A stretch of DNA of 64,000 bases, from positions 61,261 to 125,260 of the forward strand of contig NZ_JAKLTR010000019.1 in the NCBI RefSeq assembly GCF_022012415.1, in the 5' to 3' direction. A model generated the notes under the pieces. It saw only the letters and a list, made by a program, of their open reading frames with translations, made no database searches and was not told where the DNA came from. Position 1 is the first letter of the stretch. Each line of letters opens with the position of its first letter. The DNA is from Terrimonas ginsenosidimutans. Its GTDB lineage: Bacteria > Bacteroidota > Bacteroidia > Chitinophagales > Chitinophagaceae. This document shows positions 16,168 through 24,590 of the stretch, one piece after another. The position numbers were made by a program, and so were the translations under genes.

Positions 16168-18792
16168 ATGGCTACTAAGTCGAAAAAGACATCTGCCAAG
16201 GCATCTAAAAATGGCAAGAAAAAGATTGATGGAAAAGGCTGGAAGCAGGAAAAAGACGAGCGGATAGACTGGCAGAAGCTGGCCCGTGACGAGCGTACCT
16301 GGAAGATCGTTGGCGCTGTGTCGCTGCTGGCGTCCATTTTTCTGTTTATCGCGTTCACTTCCTATTTTTTTACATGGCGGGAAGACCAGTCCGTGGTGTT
16401 CAGCCGTGGCATAGGTATTCTGTTTGATGGTGATAGAAGTGTTTCCAACCTGCTGGGCAGGCTGGGCGCTTATATCTCCCATTTTTTTGTCCATAAATGT
16501 TTTGGGATCGCATCCCTGCTTTTGTGCACCTTCTTTTTTGTAGTGGGGGTGAATCTTTTGTTCAGCCGCAAGGTATTCTCGATCTGGAGGAACCTGAAAT
16601 ATGTGACCCTCGGATTGCTCGTGCTTTCTGTATCGCTTGCCTATGTCTTCGGCAGCGGGAATGACCAGTTCCCTTTTGGAGGTGGCGTTGGCAGCATGAT
16701 CAGTAATTCATTGAAAGGAGCGTTGGGCACAGTTGGTACCGGTGCATTGCTGGTGCTTTTAGCGGCAGGCTATTTTATCTGGCAGTTCAATCCGGCATTC
16801 AACCTGCCTGAACGTAAAAAGGCGGCGCCTCCTGTATTGGAACAGTCAACAGAAGAGGAGGAGGAGGAAGAGGAAGAACAGGAGGAAGAAGACGATGCGA
16901 AATTGTTTATCCCTGTAACTAAAGGCAACAAATTGAAGCCGGGGGATCAGGTGTTGAATATAGAAGAACCGGAAGAGGAAGGATCAATGCATGACCTCCA
17001 GATGGTCGAAAGAGAAGAGGAGCAGGAAGACGAAGAAGAGATTGGGGATGAAGCCTTGACGATGGAGAAAGAGATCGTGAATGACCTGTTCCACCGTCAC
17101 GATCAATTAGAGGTAAACGATATTCCGTTCCATACTTTACCAGTTACACCCGATCCGGACCCCGAGCCTGAACCTTTGCCACCTGTAACACCAAGAACTT
17201 TCACCAGCGGGCTCGAGCTGGAGATCAAAACAGTTCCGGATGCGGAGCCTGCTGAGGACGGGGTAGATAAAGTGATTGAAAATCTGCCGCCATATGAACC
17301 AACGCTTGATCTGCGCGATTACAAATATCCTGGCCTGGAGTTACTGGAAACGCATGGCAGCGAAAAGATCATCCAGGATCCTGCGGAACTGGAAACGAAT
17401 AAGAACCAGATCATCGCGACGTTGCGAAACTATTCTATCGAGATCCAGAAGATCAGTGCCACTGTCGGCCCGACGGTCACATTATACGAGATCGTTCCGG
17501 CAGCCGGTGTACGGATCTCCCGGATCAAGAACCTGGAAGATGATATTGCATTAAGTCTTGCGGCGTTGGGGATCAGGATCATCGCTCCGATCCCTGGTAA
17601 GGGAACGATCGGTATTGAGGTGCCGAATGTGAAGAAGACGGTGGTGAGTATGAAGACATTGCTGGCGTCTGAGAAATTTCAGCATAATACGTTCAGTCTG
17701 CCGATCGCGATCGGTAAAAAGATCGATAACGATAATTATATCGTTGACCTTGCGAGCATGCCGCACTTGCTGATGGCGGGTGCTACCGGGCAGGGTAAAT
17801 CAGTTGGACTGAACGCGATCCTTGTTTCGCTGTTGTACAAAAAACATCCATCCCAGATGAAATTTGTACTCATCGATCCGAAAAAAGTGGAGCTGAGTGT
17901 GTACCGGCATATCGAGAAACACTTCCTGGCAAAACTTCCGGGTGAAGAAGAAGCGATCATTACTGATACAAAAAAAGTGGTGCATACACTGAATGCGCTC
18001 TGTATCGAAATGGACAACCGCTATGACCTGTTGAAGGAAGCTGGCGCACGTAATATCAAGGAGTATAACGAGAAGTTTGTAAAGCGTAAACTGAACCCGC
18101 AGAAGGGGCATCAGTACCTGCCGTTCATCGTACTGGTAATAGATGAGTTTGCCGATCTGATCATGACAGCGGGTAAAGAAGTGGAAATGCCCATCGCCAG
18201 GTTGGCACAGCTTGCCCGTGCGATAGGTATTCACCTGATCATTGCAACACAACGTCCTTCGGTAAATATCATCACGGGTACGATCAAGGCGAACTTCCCG
18301 GCGCGTATCGCGTTCAAGGTTTCATCCAAGATTGACTCCCGTACGATCCTCGATACCGGTGGCGCGGAGCAGCTGATCGGTAAAGGAGACATGCTGATCT
18401 CGCATAATGGTGAAGTAACGCGCTTGCAGTGTGCATTCGTGGATACGCCTGAAGTGGAGGAAGTGGTTGACTGTATCAGCGGGCAACGGGGTTATCCGCA
18501 GGCATTCCTTTTGCCGGAATACGTAGATGAAAAAGAACTCGAAGGAAAGGATTTTGATTCAGCAGACCGTGATTCCCTGTTTGGAGATGCAGCGCGTTTG
18601 ATCGTGCAGAACCAGGTTGGTTCCACTTCATTGCTGCAACGCCGCATGAAACTGGGCTATAACAGGGCCGGAAGACTGATGGACCAGCTGGAAGCGGCAG
18701 GGATCGTTGGGCCTAACCAGGGAAGTAAATCCCGGGATGTACTGATCAAAACAGAAATGGAGTTGCAGGAGCGGCTGGACATGCTGGGGTAA
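16168..18792 (+). CDS. ftsK: FtsK/SpoIIIE DNA translocase
   Basis: 874 residues. Domain order: basic Lys/Ser-rich N-terminus; four membrane helices (about 50-210) that anchor it at the septum; a strongly acidic linker with long Glu runs (about 225-320); FtsK alpha and beta motor domains with Walker A GATGQGKSVGLN and Walker B VLVIDEFADL; and a C-terminal winged-helix gamma domain (VGSTSLLQRRMKLGYNRAGRL) that reads polar DNA guide sequences. It pumps chromosome ends through the closing septum and activates XerCD; a xerD gene lies about 21 kb away. The linker is shorter than in E. coli. Monocistronic. Confidence 0.96.
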   Translation: MATKSKKTSAKASKNGKKKIDGKGWKQEKDERIDWQKLARDERTWKIVGAVSLLASIFLFIAFTSYFFTWREDQSVVFSRGIGILFDGDRSVSNLLGRLGAYISHFFVHKCFGIASLLLCTFFFVVGVNLLFSRKVFSIWRNLKYVTLGLLVLSVSLAYVFGSGNDQFPFGGGVGSMISNSLKGALGTVGTGALLVLLAAGYFIWQFNPAFNLPERKKAAPPVLEQSTEEEEEEEEEQEEEDDAKLFIPVTKGNKLKPGDQVLNIEEPEEEGSMHDLQMVEREEEQEDEEEIGDEALTMEKEIVNDLFHRHDQLEVNDIPFHTLPVTPDPDPEPEPLPPVTPRTFTSGLELEIKTVPDAEPAEDGVDKVIENLPPYEPTLDLRDYKYPGLELLETHGSEKIIQDPAELETNKNQIIATLRNYSIEIQKISATVGPTVTLYEIVPAAGVRISRIKNLEDDIALSLAALGIRIIAPIPGKGTIGIEVPNVKKTVVSMKTLLASEKFQHNTFSLPIAIGKKIDNDNYIVDLASMPHLLMAGATGQGKSVGLNAILVSLLYKKHPSQMKFVLIDPKKVELSVYRHIEKHFLAKLPGEEEAIITDTKKVVHTLNALCIEMDNRYDLLKEAGARNIKEYNEKFVKRKLNPQKGHQYLPFIVLVIDEFADLIMTAGKEVEMPIARLAQLARAIGIHLIIATQRPSVNIITGTIKANFPARIAFKVSSKIDSRTILDTGGAEQLIGKGDMLISHNGEVTRLQCAFVDTPEVEEVVDCISGQRGYPQAFLLPEYVDEKELEGKDFDSADRDSLFGDAARLIVQNQVGSTSLLQRRMKLGYNRAGRLMDQLEAAGIVGPNQGSKSRDVLIKTEMELQERLDMLG

Positions 18793-18797
18793 ATAGA

Positions 18798-18879
18798 TCA
18801 AAGTAAAAATTAAAAATAGAAGGTTACTAACATGCAGTCGTCTCAACTTGAGACTCATATTTTTACTTTTTACTTTTGA
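18798..18879. repeat. Reiterated-word palindrome, AAAAGTAAAA family, copy 1
   Basis: TCAAAGTAAAAATTAAAAATA on the left pairs imperfectly with TATTTTTACTTTTTACTTTTGA on the right, with an apical palindrome GTCTCAACTTGAGAC. It follows the ftsK stop directly and could end its transcript. Confidence 0.8.
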
Positions 18880-18939
18880 ATTTTGACTTTCCCTCTTGCA
18901 ACCCGGTACGGTACTTGTCTGTCTAAGATCGTAAATGCC

Positions 18940-18947
18940 TATTTTTG
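18940..18947 (+). promoter_or_regulatory. -7 box of the lolA-like gene
   Basis: TATTTTTG, with TTG 22 nt upstream (slightly long). The leader would be about 40 nt. Confidence 0.5.
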
Positions 18948-18992
18948 CGCACTTTTTATACAAAACACCAAATACTTTAAAATTAAATTAAC

Positions 18993-19640
18993 ATGATGAG
19001 GAGTTTATACCTGGCGATCGGTCTATTGGGAAGTATGGCTGTAACGGCTCAGAAAAGCGATCCGGAGGCGAAGAAAGTGCTGGACGCGGTAAGCGCGAAA
19101 TTCAAAACATATACATCAGTTCAGGCTGGTTTTTCCTATAAAGTGGAAGATTCAAAAGGTAAAGTGCAATCGAACAAGACCGGCAGTATTACCATGAAGG
19201 GTAATAAATACAAGGTCAATTTTGGCACGACAGAGATCTTCTGCGATGGTAAAACTGTTTGGAGCTATGATAAATCTTCCAATGAAGTAACGATTGATAA
19301 TCTTGATGCTTCATCAGGTAAGCTGACCCCTCAAAAATTATTTACTAATTTCTACGATAAAGATTTTTTGTATCTGCTGAATGGAGAGAAGAAACTAGGA
19401 GCGAAAACGGTCCAGGAGATCGAGATGACACCAACCGACAAAAGCAAGGCATTTCATAAAGTATACCTGCAGGTTGACAAAGCGGCAAAAACGATCTACA
19501 GTACAAAAGTTCTGGAGAACAGCGGTAACAGATTTACATACACTGTCACAACCATGAAAACAAATGCAGCTGTTGCAGATGCGTTATTTACGTTCGATAA
19601 GAAGAAATACCCTGGCGTGGAAGAGGTTGATCTTCGCTAA
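18993..19640 (+). CDS. lolA: LolA-like outer-membrane lipoprotein carrier
   Basis: 215 residues with a signal peptide ending MAVTAQ. The LolA fold is indicated by the opening helix (DPEAKKVLDAVSAKFKTYTSVQAGFSY) and the strand series GSITMKGNKYKVNF, EIFCDGKTVWSYDKSSNEVTI and VYLQVDKAAKTIYSTKV. In the periplasm LolA shuttles lipoproteins from the inner-membrane LolCDE to the outer membrane. Bacteroidota carry several LolA-like paralogues, so this may not be the essential copy. A 36-bp hairpin follows the stop. Confidence 0.85.
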   Translation: MMRSLYLAIGLLGSMAVTAQKSDPEAKKVLDAVSAKFKTYTSVQAGFSYKVEDSKGKVQSNKTGSITMKGNKYKVNFGTTEIFCDGKTVWSYDKSSNEVTIDNLDASSGKLTPQKLFTNFYDKDFLYLLNGEKKLGAKTVQEIEMTPTDKSKAFHKVYLQVDKAAKTIYSTKVLENSGNRFTYTVTTMKTNAAVADALFTFDKKKYPGVEEVDLR

Positions 19641-19646
19641 CGGTAG

Positions 19647-19736
19647 AAAAGTGAAAATTAATAAGTAAAAAAGGTTTCCTTCGAACGTCGTACAGGCTTT
19701 GAAGGAAACCTTTTTTACTTATTGATTTTCACTTTT
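19647..19736. terminator. 36-bp near-perfect hairpin between convergent genes, AAAAGTGAAAA family
   Basis: Arms 19647-19682 and 19701-19736 are reverse complements over 36 nt with one difference. The apex is a GC-containing stem (AAGGTTTCCTTC) followed by T-rich sequence, so it serves as a terminator on both strands. The right arm overlaps the last codons and the stop (at 19719) of the minus-strand membrane-protein gene. Confidence 0.9.
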
Positions 19737-20174
19737 GACTTCAACGATAAGTCTTTGTCTTCCGAGCGCACTTGCAACAAGAAAGAATACGCAACTGCCG
19801 ATCATACCCATCCAGAAAAGATAGAATCCCATGTGGAAACGTTCTTTCAGCAACCGGTGGGAATAGGTATGAAGGAAGTCATTGTACGTGAACCAAAGTC
19901 CGGTCACTGCAAGTACGAGGATCCCAACCGCTGTGTATACAGTCGTTTTTTTAGGACGTTTGCGGTGAAGGAAATACAGTATACCGATGACCAGTAGCTG
20001 TGCTATGAACAGGAACAGAAATGTTTTCCAGCCGGAGCGAAGCCATTTATATTCTTTGTAGAAAACAGCGATCCCGATCTTTCCGATCAGCGAGATCTTC
20101 GAGATCAGGTAACTGGAAAGAAGGCATAATAAAGTCTGGGCTATTACAAGAATAGACAATTCCCTTTTTAACAT
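19719..20174 (-). CDS. Four-helix membrane protein, unknown
   Basis: 151 residues with four hydrophobic segments (about 5-28, 48-68, 82-98, 115-137). Between helices there are conserved-looking charged stretches (AVFYKEYKWLRSGWKTF, TYNDFLHTYSHRLLKERFHMG). No family recognised. The ATG is 16 nt after the kdsA stop, so it is the second gene of a kdsA operon. Its C-terminal tail KSENQ and stop codon are encoded inside the right arm of the intergenic hairpin. Confidence 0.7.
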   Translation of the reverse strand: MLKRELSILVIAQTLLCLLSSYLISKISLIGKIGIAVFYKEYKWLRSGWKTFLFLFIAQLLVIGILYFLHRKRPKKTTVYTAVGILVLAVTGLWFTYNDFLHTYSHRLLKERFHMGFYLFWMGMIGSCVFFLVASALGRQRLIVEVKSENQ

Positions 20175-20189
20175 GGTGGCAGCGGTGGC

Positions 20190-21017
20190 TTAAAATTTAC
20201 TCACGACTTTTCTTAATTCTACGAGTTGTTGCAATAAACCTTCGAGAAGGTCCAGTCGCAGCATATTGGCGCCATCGCTTAATGCTTTGGATGGCTCCGG
20301 ATGTGTTTCTATAAACAACCCGTTAGCGCCGGTTGCGATCGCGGCTTTTGCGATCGTGCCGATGAGTTGCGGGTTACCGCCAGTGATGCCGCTGGTCTGG
20401 TTGGGTTGCTGCAATGAATGCGTTACGTCCATTACCACCGGTGCTTTGTGTTCCTGCATCCATGGGATATTGCGGTAATCCACGACAAGATCCTGGTAGC
20501 CGAACGTGGTGCCTCTTTCTGTGAGGATCACTTTCTCGTTACCCGTTTGACGGATCTTTTCCGCAGCAAATTTCATGGAAGGACCGCTGAGAAATTGTCC
20601 TTTTTTTACGTTGACGATTTTGCCGGTTTCACCTGCGGCATGCAACAGGTCAGACTGGCGGCAAAGAAAAGCAGGGATCTGCAGGATATCTATGTACTTG
20701 GCGGCGATCGCTGCTTCTTCATGCGCATGAATATCCGATGTAGTAGGGAGTTTATATTTCTCGCCGGTCTTTTTTACCAGAGCCAGCGCTTCTTCATCAC
20801 CTATGCCGGTAAAAGAATTCGCACTGGTTCGGTTTGCCTTACGATAGGAAGATTTGAAAACATAAGGAATGCCAAGGTTGCGGCACCAGCCGGAAACTTT
20901 ATCCGCCACTTCCATTAGCAGCTCCTCGTTTTCTACAACACAGGGGCCAGCGATCAGGAAGAAATTGTTCTCGTCATAAGATTGACCTGCGAAGAGGTCT
21001 TTTAAGAATTTTTCCAT
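20190..21017 (-). CDS. kdsA: 3-deoxy-8-phosphooctulonate synthase (KDO-8-P synthase)
   Basis: 275 residues from the ATG at 21017, chosen because a TACCTTTG box lies 5 nt upstream; a longer frame from 21215 is not supported. It condenses PEP with arabinose-5-phosphate, the first committed step of KDO synthesis for lipopolysaccharide. Family marks: FFLIAGPCVVEN, YVFKSSYRKANRTS, TTSDIHAHEEA, DILQIPAFLCRQSDLL, VNVKKGQFLSGPSM, TERGTTFGYQDLVVDYR and THPEPSKALSDGANM. It is KdsA rather than a DAHP synthase by the NVKKGQFL and SDGANM motifs. It leads an operon with a small membrane protein. Confidence 0.95.
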   Translation of the reverse strand: MEKFLKDLFAGQSYDENNFFLIAGPCVVENEELLMEVADKVSGWCRNLGIPYVFKSSYRKANRTSANSFTGIGDEEALALVKKTGEKYKLPTTSDIHAHEEAAIAAKYIDILQIPAFLCRQSDLLHAAGETGKIVNVKKGQFLSGPSMKFAAEKIRQTGNEKVILTERGTTFGYQDLVVDYRNIPWMQEHKAPVVMDVTHSLQQPNQTSGITGGNPQLIGTIAKAAIATGANGLFIETHPEPSKALSDGANMLRLDLLEGLLQQLVELRKVVSKF

Positions 21018-21021
21018 ATTG

Positions 21022-21029
21022 CAAAGGTA
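21022..21029 (-). promoter_or_regulatory. -7 box of kdsA
   Basis: Reads TACCTTTG on the minus strand. Words GGTCCACAGACCGG and GATCGGTCATCGGCC upstream (21045-21090) resemble a half-element of the GATGACC word family. Confidence 0.6.
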
Positions 21030-21189
21030 AGGATAGACCGCTGACGAAGGTCCACAGACCGGAGACGTTTGTTCAGGATCGGTCATCGGCCATCGAATGA
21101 ACTTTCGGGAAAATCCTTGAACTAAACGGCATTGAATTTCAATTTGGAACTTCTCTCGCCGCATTTCATCTTTGCTGCAAAATCCCTCC

Positions 21190-22146
21190 ATGCAAAAAGA
21201 AAAGATACTTGTCATAGGTGCCAGCGGTCAGATCGGCGTTGAGTTGACGCTGGCACTTCGAAAAATTTATGGTAACAGTAATGTGATCGCGTCTGACCTG
21301 CGGGAGCAGAATCCCTTGTTGGAAGGGACTGGTCCGTATGTAAGCATGGATGTTATGAATAAGGAAATGTTGCATGTGCAGGTGATCCGTCAGAATATAA
21401 CGCAGATCTACCTGTTGGCGGCAATTCTTTCTGCAACGGGTGAAAAGAATCCGAACCTGGCCTGGCATCTGAATATGCAAGGACTGCTGAACGTGCTGGA
21501 TATTGCGCGCGAAGAGAATATTCATAAGGTTTACTGGCCATCCTCTATTGCGGTATTTGGGCCAACATCGCCCAAACAAGATTGCCCCCAGCAAACGATC
21601 ATCGAACCTACGACAGTCTACGGGATCAGTAAGTATGCGGGTGAGTTTTGGTGTAATTACTATTTCCAGCGTTTTGGTGTGGATGTGCGGAGCCTGCGTT
21701 ATCCGGGATTGATCTCCTATAAATCCGCTCCGGGTGGCGGTACAACAGATTATTCTGTGGAGATCTATCATGAAGCACTGGAAGAGAAAAAGTATACCTG
21801 CTTTCTGAAAGAAGATACCTATCTGCCGATGATGTATATGCCGGATGCGATCCGTGCGACAATCGAGCTGATGGAAGCACCAGCAGAGAAGATCTCGGTT
21901 CGTACTTCATACAATCTTTCGTCAATGAGTTTTTCTCCTAAAGAAATTGCTGCGGAGATTAAAAAACATATTCCTGAATTCGGGATACAATATGCCCCGG
22001 ATTACAGGCAGGCGATAGCGGACAGCTGGCCGCAAAGTATTGATGACTCAGTGGCGAGAAGGGATTGGGGGTGGAAAGAAGAATTTGACCTGGGAGCGAT
22101 GACGGGGGATATGCTGGAGAACCTGAAAGAATCGGAAACGAAATAG
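21190..22146 (+). CDS. tdh: L-threonine 3-dehydrogenase, extended-SDR type
   Basis: 318 residues. It belongs to the epimerase-like short-chain threonine dehydrogenases first described from Flavobacterium and Cytophaga, not the zinc type. It oxidises threonine to 2-amino-3-ketobutyrate with NAD. Evidence: the NAD loop VIGASGQIGVELT, LAAILSATGEKNP, PSSIAVFGPTSPK, the catalytic YxxxK in TVYGISKYAGEFW, LRYPGLISY followed by PGGGTTDYSVEIYHEAL, and MTGDMLENL at the end. The second in-frame ATG (21190) is taken as start, with CATCTTTG just upstream as a near-consensus -7 box. The usual partner kbl is not adjacent. Confidence 0.93.
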   Translation: MQKEKILVIGASGQIGVELTLALRKIYGNSNVIASDLREQNPLLEGTGPYVSMDVMNKEMLHVQVIRQNITQIYLLAAILSATGEKNPNLAWHLNMQGLLNVLDIAREENIHKVYWPSSIAVFGPTSPKQDCPQQTIIEPTTVYGISKYAGEFWCNYYFQRFGVDVRSLRYPGLISYKSAPGGGTTDYSVEIYHEALEEKKYTCFLKEDTYLPMMYMPDAIRATIELMEAPAEKISVRTSYNLSSMSFSPKEIAAEIKKHIPEFGIQYAPDYRQAIADSWPQSIDDSVARRDWGWKEEFDLGAMTGDMLENLKESETK

Positions 22147-22790
22147 CTGAAAAGTTTAATAGTTTAAGGTTTAGAAGTCAGGGGGCATTCCGGATCAAGC
22201 GTAAAAGTTGTGGGATGGTCTGCAAAATGGCTTGGATTGAAATATTCCGGATGAGCATCGCTCGCATAAACTCTGGCGGCCTTGCCACCGTAGCGAAGCA
22301 GAGGAGGGAACCTGGGCCAGTCGCTCAAAAGATTTATCGCCCTCAGCGTGTCAGCTTGTCACCATTTTTCACTGCTTAAAATCCCGTCAAACTTTGGACG
22401 GCCAAAGGACGACCAAGAGACGAACTAACGACGACTAACAACCATTTTAAAAACACGCGAAGTTTGACCTTGAATGATTATCATCAGTGAACACATCAGC
22501 TGGCTTCTCCTGCCAGAATGTCGTATCTAAGGAGCATATATCGCTTCAAGGCGTGCTCCCGTTTTTTGTGCCCGATCAGACAGCTATCGCTTAAAAACCT
22601 GTAAGAGGACAAGTGATAATAACCCGTTTGCAGAATACCGCCAAGCCTGATTACGAAGGACCGAAGCAAAAACTTTAAACTTTAAACTTTTAAACCATTA
22701 AACATTTAAACAACCATCCCCCAACTTTTACGCTTGATCCGGTGTTCCTCCACGGTTAAACCGTAGACTATTAAACTTTCGAACTTTATG
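22147..22790. mobile_element. Candidate non-coding element with ~75-bp terminal inverted repeats
   Basis: Left end 22149-22220 and right end 22711-22788 are imperfect inverted repeats. Identical blocks are AAAGTTTAATAGT at the outer edge and, inside, CCGGATCAAGCGTAAAAGTTG plus GGATGGT (22190-22219 against 22713-22742, 29 of 30 nt). The roughly 490-nt interior has no ORF. It contains short stems, such as CTCTG...CAGAG around 22270-22302, CTGGC...GCCAG near 22500-22516, and a GGAGCA/TGCTCC hairpin followed by six Ts (22531-22567) that looks like a plus-strand terminator. It could be a miniature element or a structured RNA locus. No transposase and no clear target-site duplication were found. 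Confidence 0.5.
22531..22567 (+). terminator. Possible terminator inside the 22.15-22.79 kb element
   Basis: GGAGCA and TGCTCC close a stem with an inner CGC/GCG pair, followed by CGTTTTTTG. It could end a tdh read-through transcript or a transcript starting in the element. Confidence 0.55.
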
Positions 22791-22842
22791 GCTGATTTTT
22801 TTGGCATATTACGATTATGCTATTAACTTAGCCATCCGTAAA

Positions 22843-23050
22843 ACAAAAAAGGCCCTTCCGTAGAAACGGACTGACCTCTAACGATTGCTTGCCATATGAA
22901 AATTCTTCGAAGTAGTTGTTGATCAAGCCTTTCGGCTGATGTGTAGTTTCACTTTTCTCTTGCCATTCACTTTTCCGTCCCACTTACCGTTTTCACTTTT
23001 GACCTCTAACAGCTTGCCTATTTATTCGATTGCTTGCCGTGTGAATTACT
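22843..23050 (-). ncRNA. Candidate small RNA with own promoter
   Basis: A consensus-like promoter reads into this stretch on the minus strand and no ORF follows for about 900 nt. The predicted transcript, about 200 nt, has the block GGCAAGCAATCG...TTAGAGGTC twice. It also has a hairpin ATCAGCC-GAAA-GGCTTGAT (7 bp with one bulge and a GNRA loop, near 22931-22949 on the plus strand), and ends with a short TCCGT/ACGGA stem and a run of six Ts. Part of the middle (GTGAAAA words) resembles the local intergenic repeat words, so repeat debris is an alternative. It does not match tmRNA, RNase P RNA, SRP RNA or tRNA hallmarks. Confidence 0.35.
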
Positions 23051-23056
23051 ATGACA

Positions 23057-23087
23057 CAAATGTAGTATTGACACTTATGCTGGTCAA
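23057..23087 (-). promoter_or_regulatory. Orphan promoter TTG-N20-TACATTTG
   Basis: On the minus strand TTG (23085-23087) and TACATTTG (23057-23064) are 20 nt apart, close to the Bacteroidota consensus. No protein-coding gene lies downstream until kdsA, 2 kb away. Confidence 0.55.
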
Positions 23088-23198
23088 GACAACTTAAACA
23101 CGTTTTGACTATCTCAAACGGATGATTGATTTAGGGAAACCCTTACTGGTATTGGGTTTTGTCGATTCTGATGCACTACGTCCAACCGAAAAATTAAT

Positions 23199-23474
23199 TC
23201 ACCGGACGATCTCAAAATTTTTAAAAGACTGGAATTCGAGATCAGAAACAGTCACATTGCTGACGATGGCGCGGGGTGGGCCTTGTTTACACCACGTAAT
23301 GAAAGACGCCAGTTGCTCCGGCTCGCCCGTGGCAATTGCCTGAACAGATCCGTCGGGGAGGTTTTTTACCTGCCCGCGCAATCCGGCTGCCAGGGCCTTC
23401 TCCCTGGCAGACTTCCTGTAAAATACTCCCTGTACCTTACCAGTGATCAATATGGATACTGTTTTGGGCATCAT
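23199..23474 (-). CDS. acyP: Acylphosphatase
   Basis: 91 residues, full length. Hydrolyses acyl phosphates such as acetyl- or carbamoyl-phosphate; cytosolic. The signature GKVQGVFYRKSAREKALA contains catalytic Arg20, and VKNLPDGSVQAIATG contains Asn38. The start codon shares its A with the TGA stop of the upstream GAF-domain gene (TGATG), so translation is coupled. A second Met follows directly and could be used instead. Confidence 0.95.
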   Translation of the reverse strand: MMPKTVSILITGKVQGVFYRKSAREKALAAGLRGQVKNLPDGSVQAIATGEPEQLASFITWCKQGPPRAIVSNVTVSDLEFQSFKNFEIVR

Positions 23475-23947
23475 CAGAATTGGATCAGCTCAATGATCTG
23501 CTCAAGATACTGCTGGTCAGTTTCATCGTACTCGTCCAGTTCAGCGCTGTCTACGTCCAGTACGCCAACCACTTCTCCTTTCCGGATGATGGGAACGACG
23601 ATCTCTGAACGGGAGAGGCTGCTGCAGGCAATATGCCCCGGGAATTTCTCGACGTCAGGTACGATCAGGGTTTTCGCCTGCGCCCAGCTGCTGCCGCAAA
23701 CACCCCGCCCTTTGCGGATGCGCGTGCAGGCAACCGGTCCCTGGAACGGACCAAGTACCAGCTCGTCATTTTTTACAAGATAAAAACCAACCCAGAACCA
23801 ACCGAACTGCTCTTTCAAAGCAGCTGCTACATTAGCCAGGTTTGCGACAAGATCGGGTTCTCCTTCCAGTAATCCTTTGATCTGTGGGATGAGGGACTGG
23901 TATTGTTCTTCTTTTGTTCCTGTGTGGATGTTTAAGTCTTCTGCCAT
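23474..23947 (-). CDS. msrC: Free methionine-(R)-sulfoxide reductase (GAF domain)
   Basis: 157 residues forming one GAF domain. It reduces free Met-R-sulfoxide in the cytosol using thioredoxin. The three functional cysteines of the fRMsr family are present at expected spacing: Cys74 in PVACTRI, Cys84 in GRGVCGSS and Cys108 in FPGHIACSS. SEIVVPI and VLDVDSAELDEYDE are further family marks. It forms a two-gene operon with acylphosphatase. Confidence 0.93.
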   Translation of the reverse strand: MAEDLNIHTGTKEEQYQSLIPQIKGLLEGEPDLVANLANVAAALKEQFGWFWVGFYLVKNDELVLGPFQGPVACTRIRKGRGVCGSSWAQAKTLIVPDVEKFPGHIACSSLSRSEIVVPIIRKGEVVGVLDVDSAELDEYDETDQQYLEQIIELIQF

Positions 23948-24003
23948 CCTGCAAAGCTACGCTAAGTGGAGAAAAGAGGATAAAGAGGTAAAGATGGATT
24001 TGG

Positions 24004-24555
24004 TTAAAATTTTTTAGACGGGTCTTTAAGGCCGGAGGATTGGTTGTATTGTTCGGACTGTCCGGGAGGAATGGAGAGGCTTTGCCATTGACCATCTTTG
24101 ATCAGGCGACCGAGGTAAGTGATTTGACCTATATGATAGGGGTAGTGAGCGAGTTGGCGGTTGATTGCGTCGATGGCGAGTAATGGTTCGTTGCGGATAT
24201 AGATAGTTCTTAGCAGGTCATCTTCTATTAATGAGGAGAGCGTGTCGAGGAGGCATTGCCAGCCATTCTCCCAGGCAGAAAGGAGTTGTTCCTTTGTTGT
24301 GCCTGGATTTTCGCGGAATTCATTATCGCGGTTGCGCCAGGATTTTTCGCCGTCTTCCGTAAGGAAGTTCGTGAAGCGGGAAAGCATATTGCCGGATAGA
24401 TGCTGTATGATCACGGCTATGCTGTTTGATCCGCTGCCGGGTTTGAAGTGAAAGTCTTTTTCGTCAAGCTGGACAAAGGTTTTATCACCCAGTTCTTTAT
24501 ATTGTTTGAATCTTCTGATAGTCGCCTGGATGTATTCATTGCCGGGTGAACCCAT
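24004..24555 (-). CDS. DinB-superfamily (DUF1572) protein
   Basis: 183 residues, four-helix bundle. The likely metal ligands of the DinB/YfiT fold are visible: His52 in VIIQHLSGNM and His137/His141 in QLAHYPYHIGQITYLG. The motif WRNRDNEF between helices 2 and 3 and GWQCLLDTL are typical of DUF1572. Members may be thiol-dependent metalloenzymes, but function is not established. It follows the gamma-glutamyltransferase gene by 35 nt on the same strand, so co-transcription is likely. Confidence 0.85.
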   Translation of the reverse strand: MGSPGNEYIQATIRRFKQYKELGDKTFVQLDEKDFHFKPGSGSNSIAVIIQHLSGNMLSRFTNFLTEDGEKSWRNRDNEFRENPGTTKEQLLSAWENGWQCLLDTLSSLIEDDLLRTIYIRNEPLLAIDAINRQLAHYPYHIGQITYLGRLIKDGQWQSLSIPPGQSEQYNQSSGLKDPSKKF

Positions 24556-24590
24556 GATATTCTGATTTAAGGTTACGAAGAATGAGTTTG

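Noticed and set aside
20190..21215. Reading the KDO-8-P synthase as a DAHP synthase with an N-terminal extension
   Set aside because: Motifs NVKKGQFLSGPSM and SDGANM are KdsA-specific, and the -7 box places the start at 21017.
22147..23050. tmRNA, RNase P RNA, SRP RNA or 6S RNA in the non-coding block
   Set aside because: No T-loop-type GTTCRA, CCA end or tag reading frame; no GAGGAAAGTCCGGGC or ACAGAAACC-type core; no SRP tetraloop region. 6S cannot be excluded but the closing stem is not evident.
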